Of a DNA stretch of 64,000 nt, positions 24,893 through 38,035 are shown one piece after another. Origin of the DNA: Dasypus novemcinctus (Eukaryota > Chordata > Mammalia > Cingulata > Dasypodidae); NCBI RefSeq assembly GCF_030445035.2, contig NC_080683.1, forward strand, positions 93,457,675 to 93,521,674, in the 5' to 3' direction. The notes below the pieces were generated by a model that saw only the letters and a program-made list of their open reading frames with translations, was not told the origin of the DNA and made no database searches. Position 1 is the first letter of the stretch, and each line of letters starts with the position of its first letter. The position numbers were made by a program, and so were the translations under genes.

Positions 24893-26020
24893 CACTGATG
24901 GTCCAAGTTGCTTATCATTTTGTGATCACAAGAGTCGATGTAAAAAAAAATTTTTTTTTTCATTGCCCTAGTTTGTCATTGGATTTTTCCCCTCAGATTC
25001 ATTTTAACAAATTAAGGGGAAAGTATCTTCAGACAAGGAAGCAGGGTCATGGTGAAGTCAGATTTGGAGCAGACAAGGAAAGTATCAAAAGAATTAAGAG
25101 TAACTCGATTTTCCCGTGGTATTTCTGGAAGTGTTTTGCTTGCTAATTTAGCTGTCCATATACCATGACTCTTAGAAGAAACAACATGTCTGATGTTAAG
25201 TGATATGTTTTTCTTAAAAGAAGAAAAGATTTACATGGAATTGGGTTTGATTAATATTAATTTAATGATACTTAGCAATGTCCAGATACTATTTTACAGA
25301 AAAGACCGAAGCACGCAGTCTGAGAAATACAATTATTTTTCATGGCATAGTCATATTGAGAAATAAGTGTTGCTAAGTCCTGGTTGTGGTGGAATCATTT
25401 TCCTTGGAGAAGTAGTGCTTTTGTTAAAATGAATAGGAGAATCCATGTATTGGCTTGTCATTCTGGTAAAATAGTAAAAATGCTAGCAGAAGAGCATTAA
25501 AAACTTAAAATGTATTTTCCATTTATCTAGGAATGACTATGTCCTTCAGGACAATGGTCTTGGCACATGTATAGTTGGTTGCTTTTATCCATTCATTGGT
25601 TGTTCAATAAGTAAAACAACTAAAGATAATTTTGTACGTTCTTTACGTGAGAAACTGTTATAGACCCATTGACTAAACTATTCACAGTAAAATATTTTAT
25701 ATCCTGAAGGTGGATTTCAATACCAAAGAAGAAGAGGAAGCTAAAATTTGGATATGATTTTTATGTTTTTCAATTAAAAAAAACTTTCTTCAACTTTATT
25801 TTGCTAAATAAACTGATCCTAATTGTGATTTTTTTAGGTTGTCTTTCTCCTTTGTTATATTACATTCATTACGTACGTAAGTTTTTCTGAACCCTTTGAA
25901 GAAATGTTTATTTGGATGTGCACTAATCAAATGTATAAAGTAGTGTTTGAATCAAAACAAGTTCATTTCTCTTATTTTACTTTTTTGTTGTTTAAACAAA
26001 TAAAAGCAGACTTCTGATAT
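24893..26020 (+). other. DSE: DSE 3' UTR, end not determined
   Basis: Non-coding AT-rich sequence follows the stop codon. AATAAA hexamers at 25807-25812 and 25999-26004 are candidate poly-A signals, but AATAAA is common in such DNA. The 3' UTR may be longer or shorter than drawn. Confidence 0.45.
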
Positions 26021-29000
26021 TTAAGTTACACCAAACTTGAAAACATAAAATTTCCATAGTTATTTCCAGTGAAGTCCTCAGAAGATAACATCATATTCCA
26101 CAGTTTATTCATCAGTATAAGAAACTGATATACTTGAACTAACAAGTAAATAATCTGAGCCTTTTGAGTCTTTTACATGTTTCTCCCTTCTAAAGAGTTT
26201 TAAAATATGTTTAGCTCAAGTTTTAAAGTAAGGATATAGTCACAAATTTATAGGTCTAAAAAGTAATAATGGTGATCTCTTTTGTTCATGGAAATACCAT
26301 AACACAAACCACTAACTCAAAGAAACGGTTATGGGCACTTTTTGCAGTTGTAATTTTGAACTTTCTTACGTAAAGAAAACCTAACTTTGACTCTTAACTC
26401 TGCTTCTCTCATACTTGGAATCTAGAAAATGACTTCTGAGGAAGTTTTTTTTCTTTCATGTAAGGAAGTCTCTAGGGAGGATGTCATTACACACTGTTTA
26501 AAAGAATAATGTTTTCAAAAGAATAATGCTTCCGTTTGTCCTGCATGGATGCTCTTACTGGGATTTAAACTTGCTTTATGTGACAGGTTCTCGTTTACTT
26601 AACCTCATTTGACATTCCTCTCTTCTACCCTTTCTCATTCAAAAGTCTGAATTGTCTGAAATGATCAAAGGAAATTTTGAGGGAAAAAAAGAGAGAGAAA
26701 ATTACTCTATGAGGCTACCAGGCAAACCTGATCTCACATCCAAAACTCAGACATACTTTCTAACAGATGAAAAGTGAGTGCCAGTCCCAGCATTCTTTTT
26801 GTTTTCATTAGTTTACAGCAAAGCAATGTATTAGGCAGCATAGAATGATTTAGTCTAACACATTTGCTCATTTTTAAAGTAATTAAAATATATGGTACTT
26901 CATATATCTTAAAAAAGTTGAATTACAATGATATGTATGGGGTTCTTTTCCCCTTCTCATGGACTGAGAATTTGTTTTGTTTAACAAGAAATTTCTGCAG
27001 GCAGTGGTTTATGTAGTTCAGATAAAAACTGCTGGAACAAATCCACAGCTCTTCATAATGAGACGTGTTTCATATCAGGGATAGTGTGTATGTGAGCAAA
27101 ACTAAGGAACTCTTTGTTTCTTCAGTATATCCAAGCAATGTTTAATCTCCCTTGAAACTGAGTGACCAATGATAGAATCTGTTTCAGTGCTGCTCTCTCT
27201 GAAAGGAGTGTTTCAAGCTCATTGGGTAATATGTGAACTGTTGTTCAGGAGATTGATAGGACTTTTGGTCCTTGCCTTAAAGAAAATTTGAAAACCATTA
27301 GCGCTCAGAGCTTATCTGGAGTTAGAACAGAAGTAGTGGAAGGGGCAAATTTGCTTGTTTGTGATTAATTAGCTTGGAAACAGCCATGTTGTTTTTTATC
27401 TATTGAGAGAGCATTCTTTTGAGATACTGGCTGTAATTGTTAATAAAGTCCAAGATCCTTTTCTGGGACTGTTTGAATAAGTAAAATGTATTAAATCACC
27501 TAGAAAGTTGAATTAATTCTTCCACAAATGTTTGAGTTGTAATTTTTTTAAAGTACCAAATGTTCCACAGTTACTAGAAAACATTTTTAACAGAGTATTG
27601 TGAACACTTGATATATTTTTAAAAGAAACATTTACATCCGACTTACTCTGTTTTTCAAAAATTTTTGAAGTCCACAAGCCATCCACAAAGGGATCTGAAA
27701 TCTCTTTCAATGTTAAGAGAAAGCAAATTAGAAAATGTTACATTTGTAGTATTTAGCTTGAAGTTTAGTGCTAAAATAGAAAATAGAGGAGATCTCACTG
27801 AGCCCCCTAACCCTGCAGATGAGGAAACAGAGGCTCAAGAGGTGAAGGGGACTTGGTCCTCTCCCTACACCCTGCCCGGCCTTATTCCTGTGCTTATTTC
27901 TTTTCTGTTCACAAAGCCCATTTGTTTGGTTCTCTCCTCTTTGGGTTTGTGTTGAGAAGATAGTTTCTGCAGTTTATTTAACTTACTGGCAAAGATGACA
28001 TGTTTTTCCAGCCATGTTTCAGCTAAATATTTGCTTTGTGCTATATCATGTCATTGAAACACACATTTTCAAGAAATGACTGAGAGAAATCATGCATTTA
28101 TTCCACCACATGGTCTAAATATTTCATTTTGGTCATCGGTTTTAATAGACAGGTTCAAACTATATGAGACTTGTAGTCACAGGAATGAAAATGGATGAAG
28201 TTGTATTATATCTTTCTTTCATGCTTTTTCTTGGGTAAGCAGTTTCCCCCTTTTTTGTTGTTTTTTTAAAATTTTTATAAACATATGATTGGAAAAGTGA
28301 AATAGTGCCAGTAGATTTATATTTTTAAAACATTCCTTGCCCCTGCCCTCTCCCTTCCCATTCTTGAAGTATGCTTCCCAAAGAAACCAATTTCTGTTAT
28401 TTTAGCCGTTACCTCTATTTTTTGTTAATTTGTTTATATTAAGGTCTAAAACTTCTTACCCCTGAAAAAGATGAAGCTCACATCATCCATTCCTCTCTCC
28501 TTACAACTCTTCTCCCTCCGCCCCCAGCCTCTTAACAGAGCTATCATAATTTTTGATTAGGTCAATATTCAGTATTTCTATTTTACAACTGTGAATATGA
28601 CTCATAGGTTAGCCATGTAGAGCACTATCATATTTCCTTTCTTATACAACTTTGGTTTTCTCAGCTAATATTTCATTTTTTCATTTTCTTAGTTGTCAAG
28701 CAATCTTTTCATTTTATCCCTAATCCTTCCAACCAAAGTGTGACTCTCCCTGTCTCTGTTTAGTCACATATGCCAGTTCCTTTTTTTTTCTTTTCTTGGA
28801 GCCAGCCCTGGCAGAGCCCTGCTTTCCTCTGCACATTTTTTCCCCTCAGATCTCTTTTAGATCATTCTGAGGACTCTATGCCTCTTTTCTGTAGAAATCT
28901 TCTGTCTCCCAAGCCCCATGTTTTCCTTTTTCGTGGTTAATGCCTCATACTGGTGGATTGTATGCTCCTGAGGATTCCTGAGAAAGGCTGTATAAGGAGT

Positions 29001-32000
29001 TATTATGTTTCCACCTTCCATATCTGGAAAAACGATTCTTTCCTTCACTAGATTCATCACTTAGCCAACACTTCGAGGTTGGAAATAATTTTTCCTCAGG
29101 ATTTTGAAGGCATGGCTCCGTGGTATTCTGGCTTCTGGTATTGCTGTTGAAAAGTCTGTTTCAGGATCTTCTTTTAGACAGCAATTTACTCAGAGAAACC
29201 CTCCATTCTCCTTCCTGGTTGGTTCAGTGGAGGATGCTGAGTAACGGGTTACCTAATAGGCCTAACTGCTTGTGTTCACAAAGTCAAATGGGAAAAGGTG
29301 GTTGGAGGTCTCACTATTTGGTAGATAGACACTCATGTATCTTCTCATTAAGGACAGCACCTCCACCCTCAGCTATGTGGTGTCTTTATGTCTAGAATCC
29401 CTCTGCTCAGTCTCTCCGGCCTCATCTTTTGTTGGGTTCCAGTTGCATTTTGCCCACCAGTGGCTCTGTTATTTCAGCCTTATGTGCTTCCGACTTTTAG
29501 AGGTACCTGCTGCTGATTCCTGAGCCTCCCTGCAGTTCTGCTGAATAACCTGGAGTGTTTTGGGTAACTCCTCTTCCACCCTCTTGATGCCTTGATTTTG
29601 GCCTGCTTAGTTACCATTCATCTATCTGTTTCCAGCTTCTACAGGCTTGTTCTTTTCTCCATTCATTCATTCCACAAATATTTTTCAAGCATTGTTCTGG
29701 TATTGAGAATTTATTTATGAGTGAAGAAAATAAAGATCTCTGCCTTCTTGGCCCTTAGATTTTAAGTTTGGACCTGACACATTAGCATAGTTTACATCTA
29801 AATTATATCTAGAAATTAACAGGTACCATAAGGAAAGAAAAAGAGCAGCAGACTTGAAAGGCTATAATTTTAAATTAGTGGTTAGCGTAGGCCTTATTGA
29901 TATTGCCATTCCCATTCTCTTTGTTTTAAAAATCCCTCTACTGACAATTTAGTGAGGTTTTAGGAAGGAGCAGAAATAAAGTCATATGTTGAACCCAAAC
30001 TGTTTAGATGGAAGTCTCACATCACTTTTCATATGAGTTGGCAAATAACAAGGCTGACAATAACACATGTTTATTGAGTACTTTCCATGTACCAGATATT
30101 CTTAGGAACTGGAGATGTGGGAGAGAACAACACAAACATACCAGCTTTCATGGAGTTTACATTCTAGTGTGGATGGGTGGAGGTCCCATAAATAACAAAA
30201 ATTCAAGATGTCAAGTAGTGATAAGTACTCCAAAGAGCAGAGCAAGAGAAAAAGGTATTGGGTGATGGCGGGCTGGTACTCTTCTATAAAAAGTGGTTTG
30301 GAATGTGATAACACTTGCACAGAGAGGGAGTTATAGGAACATCCAGAAGAGTATTCCCAGCAGAGAGGACAGCAAGTACAAAGACATGAGCTCGGGATGA
30401 TTTGGTATGTTTCTAAAATAAGAGGCCAGTATGGCTGAGCACAGGAGGTGAGGGGGAGAATGGTGGGAAGTGAGATCACATCATACATGCTCTCTTAGGT
30501 CAGAGCAAGGACTTGGATTTTGTGGTGAGAAGTCAGCTGGAAGAATGGAATTGGGATTAACTGAGATGGGGGCAGACTACAGCAGGAAAGGTGGGGAGAG
30601 GGAGCCCAGGAGCTTGTTTTGGCCATGTTAAATTTAAGATGCTTTCTAAACATCCACGTGGAGATGTACAGTCCTAGATTCCAGGGGTAGGCACTGGCTG
30701 AATACACAATTGGTGGTGCCTTCTTAAAAGTTAAATGGAAAATTCACCAACTAAACAAGAGGAGAAAAGGAATTCTGGGTAAATGGAATGGGCAAAAAGA
30801 AGTTTGAAAAAGCAAGTGTGACTCAGAAATTCAACTGAGATTGGTATGGTTGGCCCATAGAGTGTATTATTGGGGAGTGGGTGAAGATGAGACTTTGTAT
30901 GGCATACTAAGGAGTTTTATCCTGCAGCAAGGTCCTCACCCTCTTTTATGCCTCAGCATAACGGGAATATGCTACACACCCATTACTGAGCCAGCATGAC
31001 AACGATTCACCTGGTGGGAAATAGTTGTGGAGGGCAAAGGGGGTCATGGGTCAGGGGAGGTGATGATGTTACACATCTCTTTGACTGAAGTTTTGAGACA
31101 TTCCTGAGGTGTTCCAATATGCCCCCGTCTCTCCCATGTACACTTCAGGAGTCAATAAATGCTTTTCTTTTTAAGTAATCAGATGTGCATTTTAGAAAGA
31201 CAACTTGAACATCAGTAAAGAGGATGGATCCAATTAGGAGACCATTTCCATAGTCTAGGTAGGAAATGGTCAGCTCCTTGACTAAGCTGAAAGAGGGAAT
31301 ATTTAAAGCACAGCTTACAGGCATTACTAATGGAATCAATATTTTCTGGGAGCACCAATCAAAAAGATGAATCAAGGAAGGATCCCTAATGTGTCTCCAA
31401 GTCCCATTTCCTGTAGAAGAGCAGAGTTGTCTGCAATGGCTCTGCCACAGTACCCCAACGGTTCCTTAATAAGCCCAGGAACTTGTCCAAATCTTCCTGC
31501 CATTTCCAGCCTGCCTGGTTCAGGCACTTCACCTAGAAGAGCATGCTGGAGCCTAGAGTGTGTGATGGAGAGTGGTGGAAATGAGACTGGGAAAGTAGGT
31601 GGGGGAGTGGGGGTGTCACTTTTCTTTCCCCCATCTATTTAAAATAGTGCCAATTGTATAAGCATTTTGGTTAACCCTAGAGGTTGGGTTCTCTTCTAAA
31701 TCAGAAAAATAAAAGTGCTGCTCCTGCATGTCTCTGGAAATTTGGGGAAACTGGAAAGTCTTTGTCATGGAACCTTCATTTTATTTCAGTGGTGAGCCCC
31801 AATGGAAAAACTAAAGTTTGGGATGGGCCCTTGAGGCTTTGGTTAAAGGGAGAATTTCTTAAAGCAAGAACTTCTAAAAACATTCCAGTCAGCCCGGCAC
31901 ATTCCAAATTAAACAATCAGAAGTGTTTTTAGAATATATTTAGGAATTATTTTCTTACTAAGAAAGTTTTCAATGGTTTCAGCCCTTTTTTTTGTTCAAA

Positions 32001-33520
32001 TAAATGGTAACAACAAGATATTGGGAAGGTGCCTTTTTTGTGTCTGAAAAGAACATCTTGTCTGTTTCCCCTGTTTTCACTTCTCGGCATTTGTTGTTTA
32101 TCACTTTTTTATTTTGTCCAGGATCAGAATCCTCCAATATAATGAGAGTCCCTTTTATAAAATTGCTTTGCTGAGCAGATAATCTTGGTTTCTTGACTCC
32201 TTCATTCTCTAAGGAATTTGATTTACATTCATGCCATTTATTAAGCATTCTGGAGAGAATTCTTGGGACACTATATGTTTAAAGTTCTGTGTTCCTGAGG
32301 CAAAAAGAAATGAAGAAGAATTATTTTGTAAGATGAATTTGTAGAATTTTTATCAGTTGTAATAACAATTTAAAACAGATTGTTATTACTGAATGCTGCT
32401 CTTAGGTAGCTCACACTTAAAGAGAAAATAAAAATATCTTCCCTCTCTGTCTTTGCACTAGACTGCACTCCTTGAGGGTAGGGTTATTGTCTTGCTCATT
32501 GTATGTACACGACTCTTGTTATACACTTGGTATTCAAAAACGCTTGATGGGGAAGCGGCTGTGGCTCAATCGACTGGGTTCCTGTCTACCATATAGGAGG
32601 CCCTGGATTCGCGTCCCAGGGCTTCTTTGTGAAAGCAAGCTGGCCCATGCCCACGGAGAGCTGACGTCATGCGGAGAGCTGATGGCCTGTGCCCACGGAG
32701 GGTGCACCTGTGGAGACTGGTGCAGCAAGGTGATGCAACAAAGGGAGACACACAGACACAGAAGAATGCACAGCGAATGGACACAGCAGACAGCAAGCAA
32801 GTGGCAAGCGGGGGAGGGGATAAATAAAATAAATCTTTAAAAAAAATGCTTGATGAATTGACTGACTGCCTGACTGACTTAATGAATGAATGGAGTACAG
32901 TAGATTTTGGTCCCAGAAGACTTTAATATAGTGCTCTATATCTTACAGTGAGCTAATATCATTAACCTCCCATAGCTGGGAATCTCAGACCTGAGAAACG
33001 GGCCCACTAGATCCTGGAGCTGTTTCAACATTGTCATCCCTGAGCTGTGAGGAGGCCCTAAGTTCAATGTCTAGGACAGAATCCATATGTAGAACAAATG
33101 TTAAAGGTGCACAGACAGCTACTATATGACCATTATACGTGGGATGACCCCAAATGGGATAGAAGTCCAAAGCACGTGACTTAAAATAACACATCCTCCG
33201 GGTGGAATGTGGTAAACCACCAGGACTCGACAGACTGCTGTTAGGCTTCAACAGCTGCCCTTGAGAATGCCTTTCAGGTTCATGACATTTTGAAATCCAC
33301 AAAGCAAGGCGATGCCAGCACAGCAGACTTCCTTGAGAACATAGGACAATGAAGTGTGGGAGTGCGAGCGTGGGTGGGCAGGATGCCAGGCAGGGCTGGT
33401 TATTCACCTGTGCACGTGGAGGCTTACTCCACAGCACCTTGGAGCTCACCGACTCCCTAAAAAGGACTGGCCAGGGGGAGGGTCTCATATAAGTTTGAGT
33501 TTGTGTGTTGCCTAGTGATG
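26021..33520. other. Region between DSE and the next SINE, no gene seen
   Basis: No exon with family similarity is visible. Possible old repeats: a MIR-like core near 27795-27860 (GATGAGGAAACAGAGGCTC), possible LINE-derived sequence near 28850-29200, and old mammalian repeats with TTATTGAGTACTTTCCATGTA-type motifs at about 29640-29760 and 30060-30700. One armadillo SINE lies at 32550-32841, followed by a (GACT)n-like patch at 32860-32895. Open frames here (for example 30102-30488 and 32985-33719 on minus) show no conserved motif. Confidence 0.6.
32550..32841 (+). mobile_element. DAS-type SINE, variant body
   Basis: The head has A box CTGTGGCTCAATCGACTGGG, a diverged B box (GGATTCGCGTCC), a shorter body than the common long type and an AAATAAATCTTTAAA tail. 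The target-site duplication AAAAA(C/T)GCTTGATG lies at 32536-32549 and 32842-32855. The body has a GGAGAGCTGATG repeat not seen in the other copies, so it may belong to a different subfamily. Confidence 0.88.
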
Positions 33521-33940
33521 TTTTTTTTAAGATTTTTATTTTTTTTATTTTATTTGTCTCCCCTTCCCCCCTCCCCCAGTTGTCTGTTCTCATTTTGCTG
33601 TGTGTTCTTTTGTCCACTTCTGTTGTTGTCAGTGGCACAGGAATCTTTCTTTTTTTTGTTGCGTCATCTTGCTGCATCAGCTCTCCGTGTGTGCATTGCC
33701 ATTCTTGGGCAGGCTGCACTTTCTTTCACACTGGGCAGCTCTCCTTACAGGGCACACTCTTTGTGCGTGGGGCTTCCCTACGCGGGGGACACCCCTGCAT
33801 GGCACGGCACTCCTTGTGCGCATCAGCACTTCACGTGGGCCAGCTCCACACGGGTCATGGAGGCCCCAGGTTTGAACCTCCCATGTGGACCTCCCATGTG
33901 ATAGGCGGACATCCTATCCATTGGGCCAAGTCCCCTTCCC
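33521..33940 (-). mobile_element. Full-length DAS-type SINE
   Basis: The antisense copy starts with a T-run and AAGATTTTTATT and ends with an inverted head (TTGGGCCAAGTCCCCTTCCC). A short internal repeat of the CCTCCCATGTGGACCTCCCATGTG type, near 33877-33900, duplicates part of the head region. The flanking duplication is not clear. Overlapping frames up to 154 codons are SINE translation. Confidence 0.88.
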
Positions 33941-34149
33941 AGGGCCATTTTTTAATTTTTAAATTTTAATTAGATACTAGAGGAAGAGGTAAGGAATGAA
34001 GGTGTATTTGATAATTTCATAAAATAAGTTTAGGTTTTTTTAATCATTTATTTTAAAAAAACAACATGCTAAACTAATTTTATAAAATGTGTTTAAATGC
34101 ATGAAAACACTACCTAGTCCATATTTATGCCATTATTATGTAAAACATT

Positions 34150-34345
34150 CTGAACAACAGTGATGATAACAGCCATCTTACTGAGGTCCAGCAGAGTTCT
34201 AAATATTTTGCACACATCATCTCATTTAATCTACACACCAATTTTGTCAGGAAGGTATTTGCTGTAGCCCCATTTTACAAATTTAGAAGCTAAAGCTCCA
34301 AGAGGTTAAGATATATGACCAGAGACATACAGCCAACAATTATGG
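34150..34345 (+). repeat. MIR-like element
   Basis: The core follows the mammalian-wide interspersed repeat pattern: TTTGCACACATCATCTCATTT, then CCCCATTTTACAAAT, then AAGAGGTTAAG with a later CATACAGCCA. It is old and diverged. Confidence 0.7.
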
Positions 34346-34410
34346 CTATTGCATAAGCTCAAAATAAAGCAATGCTTTATTTCCTTTTTTTCCCCTTCAT
34401 ATTAAAAGGA

Positions 34411-34585
34411 GTTTTAGACTGCATACAGTTACATCAAAAATATAGGGAATTCCCATATACTCTTCCTCCTTCCCCCTCACACCATTCCATGTTAACATCC
34501 TTCATTAGTGTGGTACATTTGTTACAATTGATGAACAAATATTGAAGCACTGCTAACCATGGTCTATAGTTTACATGATGGTTTA
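34411..34585 (-). mobile_element. LINE-1 3' end, left arm of a head-to-head pair
   Basis: The antisense LINE-1 3' terminal segment is preceded by a T-rich stretch (34384-34394). Its reverse complement contains the GTAACAAATGTACCACACTA motif typical of L1M 3' ends. It pairs in inverted orientation with 34715-34894. Confidence 0.8.
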
Positions 34586-34714
34586 CACTTCGCACCACAC
34601 AATTTTATATGTTTTGACAAAATGTATAATGGCCTGTATCCTTCACGGCAATATCAAAGCAATGTTTTAATACTTGACTTTCAATTATTTGGAATGTTCA
34701 AAATGGCATCGTTT

Positions 34715-34894
34715 TAAACCATAATGTAAACTATAGACCATAGGTAGTAGCAAAGCTTCAATATTTGTTCATCACTTGTAACAAATGTACCACACTAATG
34801 AAAGATGTTATTAATAGGGGAAAATGTGAGAAGGGGACTGGGTGGGGTATATGGGAATCCCCTGTTTTTTATGTAACTATTCTATAATCTAAAA
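34715..34894 (+). mobile_element. LINE-1 3' end, right arm of a head-to-head pair
   Basis: The sense copy of the same terminal segment runs from TAAACCATAATGTAAAC through the GTAACAAATGTACCACACTA motif and GGGGTATATGGGAA to CTAAAAC, followed by AATAAAA-type sequence. It is about 85% identical to the reverse complement of 34411-34585. The spacer is about 129 bp. Confidence 0.8.
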
Positions 34895-36939
34895 CTTTTT
34901 AAAAGATAAAGTTAATAAAATCATTTAAAATATTGAATGCCAATTTGAGCATAATTACATCAAAGCTATTAATAAATCTCACTGCAATTTTTTTTACCTT
35001 TAATCTTGTGAAACTGAAAGAGCAAACAAAAAAAATTGTCACCATCGATTTCCCTATTAAAACATTATTAAAATTAAATTTCTTAGTCTATTAAAGATAC
35101 AATGAAGGACATTCTACATCCTAGAAATTACTAAACAACTATTTGCCACAGTTTAAGATCCTGCAGCATGGCTTTTTCTTTTATAACCACAGAGTATAAG
35201 GTATATACCATCAGAGCAAAATCAGACTTTGCTTCTACTCTCATCTTGCACTCAAACTAGAGTCACGTTAATTCTTTCAAAATGAAGAATTTCATAAATT
35301 TTAAAACAAATCATTTACTAATCTCTTCAGGTACATCTCTTAATTTAGGATTGTTCCCAGACTTTGCCTTGTCATGAATGTTTGCAGTTTTTAGGTGGTT
35401 GGAGTAAGTCTGCCAAATAATAATTTATATAAAGTAAACCTACTTTATCACCCTCTCCTAAAGAAGGCAACGATTGGGCTGAAATAATTATTAACAGAGG
35501 ATGTGAAGATCTAGAAGAGGCCGGAAAATATTTCACAATCAACACATCTTTCAGGCAGTCAAACTTCTATCACTCACATTGATTTTTAATCCCCCCATTA
35601 TATATGGGAGACAAAAAGGAACTGCATGCAGTCTGTTTTGTTTTTTTCTGGTTTGGGAGATTTTTAAAGAAATTTTTTTTTACTTTGGATTGAGTTAAAT
35701 CACTTCTTGGATTGTGTTTGTATTTTTGGAACTTGTGCCTTTTTTTCTTTTATAATCTAAAATTGTGGATTAAAGCATGTAAGAGTTTAAAGGAACCCTG
35801 AAGACCATCCAGTCCAACTTTCCCATCTGACAGATGAGAGAGCATCTTGTTTGGCACGTCTTCACTTTTGGATAGGTCAGGGCATCCCCGAACTCAGCGT
35901 TGCCTGCTTTGAGTTTCCACTGCTTGTCGGACCAACCTTCGGCAGGGAAATATAAACAAGCGACCTACACATGATGTAACATTGGATTGTTCTTTTCCCC
36001 TAAATAATTCCAAATAAGTTAGGAACTTAAATGCTTGAATTTTATTAATTTATTTCATTAAAGATGGGTAATGTTTTGTTTACTAAACATCTGATTCTTT
36101 GCTGCATGGTTAGATGAGTTTAGTGTCCTGCCCTTATAGAGCACAATAACCTATTATAAATGTCTTAGCGCCCTCTAGCACATTTCTAAGTCATTGCTTT
36201 TTGAAAACCTTTTATAAAATCTTAACTGTGAAATCAAAATGGTCTAAAATTGTGCTGGGTTTTTTATATTATTTTAATTCTCACAAAAAAATTTTGACAT
36301 GGCTTGAGAAAGCTATGTAGACTAATAATGTGATGAGGGCTACTTCAGGGTCTGAAATGAGAGCTGGAAACAGAATGACTGACTCTACTGAGGGATGCAG
36401 CAATGAATAAGAGATGGTCCTGGCTCTCTGGGAGCTTCCAGTTTAGTAGAGGACAAAGAACTCTGGAACAGAATGGCCATGTTAGGTACACTAAGAAATA
36501 CTGCAACATTACTAGTTTTTAATGGTGTGGGAGCAAAGAAACAGAACCACTCACTCTGCTTGGGGGTGTTGAGAAGGCTTCCACGAAGAAATGACGTTGG
36601 ACTGAATATGAGAGGAGGAGAGGAGTTTTCCAGATGAAGAATAGAGAAATGTCATTCAAGGCAGTAAGAATAGCAGGTGGGAAGGCATGTATTGAGGAAG
36701 ACAAAGATAGGAATGGACAGGAAATGTGAGAGGGTCAGCGTTACTGGAAATCAGGGTGCCTGGGATGGAGTGGGGCAGGAGCCACACTGGAAAGAGCTTC
36801 TGTGCTAAGACCGCTGGTATGGAATTGTCCTCTGGACAACTGGGAACACTGTGGGTGTATTTGTATTCAGCTCAGTATTTTCTGAAAATAATATAATTGG
36901 ATTTCTTTCTTTCCTTCCCCTGCCTTAAACACTGAGAAA

Positions 36940-37440
36940 TATAACCCATAGTCTGAAAAATACTAAAACAAATATCCTGTACAAAAGATAATTACAAAGC
37001 AAATACTTCTGTAACCATCACCCTGCCCCTCCTCCCCAATCACAATCCCACCCAAGCCCCACAAACAAAACCACTATTTGATTCTTGAAGTAATCACTTC
37101 TTTGCTTTTCTTTATGGTTTATCATTTACATATACATCCTCATAAAATACAGTTCGTTTTTACTTTTTTGAGGCTTATCTAAATGAAATCCTGCTGAACA
37201 CATTCGTGTGTGATTTCTGTTGTTCAACATCGATTGATGCTCTAGTTATACTTCATTTACTTACATTGCCGTATAGTATTCTCTTATTTGAATACTTCAC
37301 AGTGTATCTCTTCTACTGTTGATAGATATTTATTTGTTCTTTGATTTTTTTTTTTTTTTACCAGGTCTTGGCATTTATAGGCAATACTGCTATGAGCTTT
37401 TGAATCTGTATCCTGGTTCACTCGTGCATCATCTGTCTCA
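36940..37440 (-). mobile_element. Old LINE-1 3' UTR fragment
   Basis: The antisense order of 3' UTR landmarks is CTGTAACCATCACCCTGCCC, a C-rich tract, TGAAATCCTGCTGAACA, GCCGTATAGTATTCTCTTA, then TCTTCTACTGTTGATAG. A T-run at about 37350-37362 lies inside it. Strongly diverged. Confidence 0.55.
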
Positions 37441-37844
37441 AGTATCATCAGGTTAATTTTTCAGGAAGATAACTCTGATAGAGCTGGCTGATATAAACTG
37501 GAGTGGGTGAGAAAATATGGACCTAGACTATACTCAGTGAGGGTAGAGAAGAGGGGTCCAGTCTGAGGGACATCCTGAGGCAGAATCAAGTGGCATAAGA
37601 AATGGTGACCCTAAATTTTCTAGCTTGAAAGACTAAAATCCTTAACTGACATTAAAATTCTGGAGGAGAAATAAGCTTTAAGGGAAAAATGAGTTCTATT
37701 TTGGGTTTGATGTGCTGGACATACAAGTGGAGATGTCTGCTAGGCAATCAAAAATACATATCTAGAACTTAGGAAACGTCAGGAGATGCAGATGAAGATT
37801 TGGAAATATTAACATACAGTGGGTGTGGAGGCCATGGGAAAGCC

Positions 37845-38035
37845 AACACTTCCTGAGCATTCACTATGTGCCAGGAACTATTCTAAGATTGTTCCATGTA
37901 GCAACTCATTCAATCTTCACAACAACCCAATAAGGCAGGTGATATTATCTTCACTTTAAGGATGAGAGAACTGAGGCATAAAGAGGTCAATTAGCTTGTC
38001 CAAGGTCACATGTTTAGCCAGTAGTAGAACCAAGA
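37845..38035 (+). repeat. MIR element
   Basis: A clear MIR in sense orientation: ACTATGTGCCAGGAACTATT, ATTCAATCTTCACAACAACC, AACTGAGGCATAAAGAGGTC and TTGTCCAAGGTCACA appear in the canonical order. Confidence 0.88.

Noticed and set aside
30102..30488. 128-codon minus-strand frame as a gene
   Set aside because: It overlaps old mammalian repeat-like DNA and shows no conserved domain.
32985..33719. 244-codon minus-strand open frame
   Set aside because: The first quarter is SINE translation and the rest lacks any recognisable motif or splice support.
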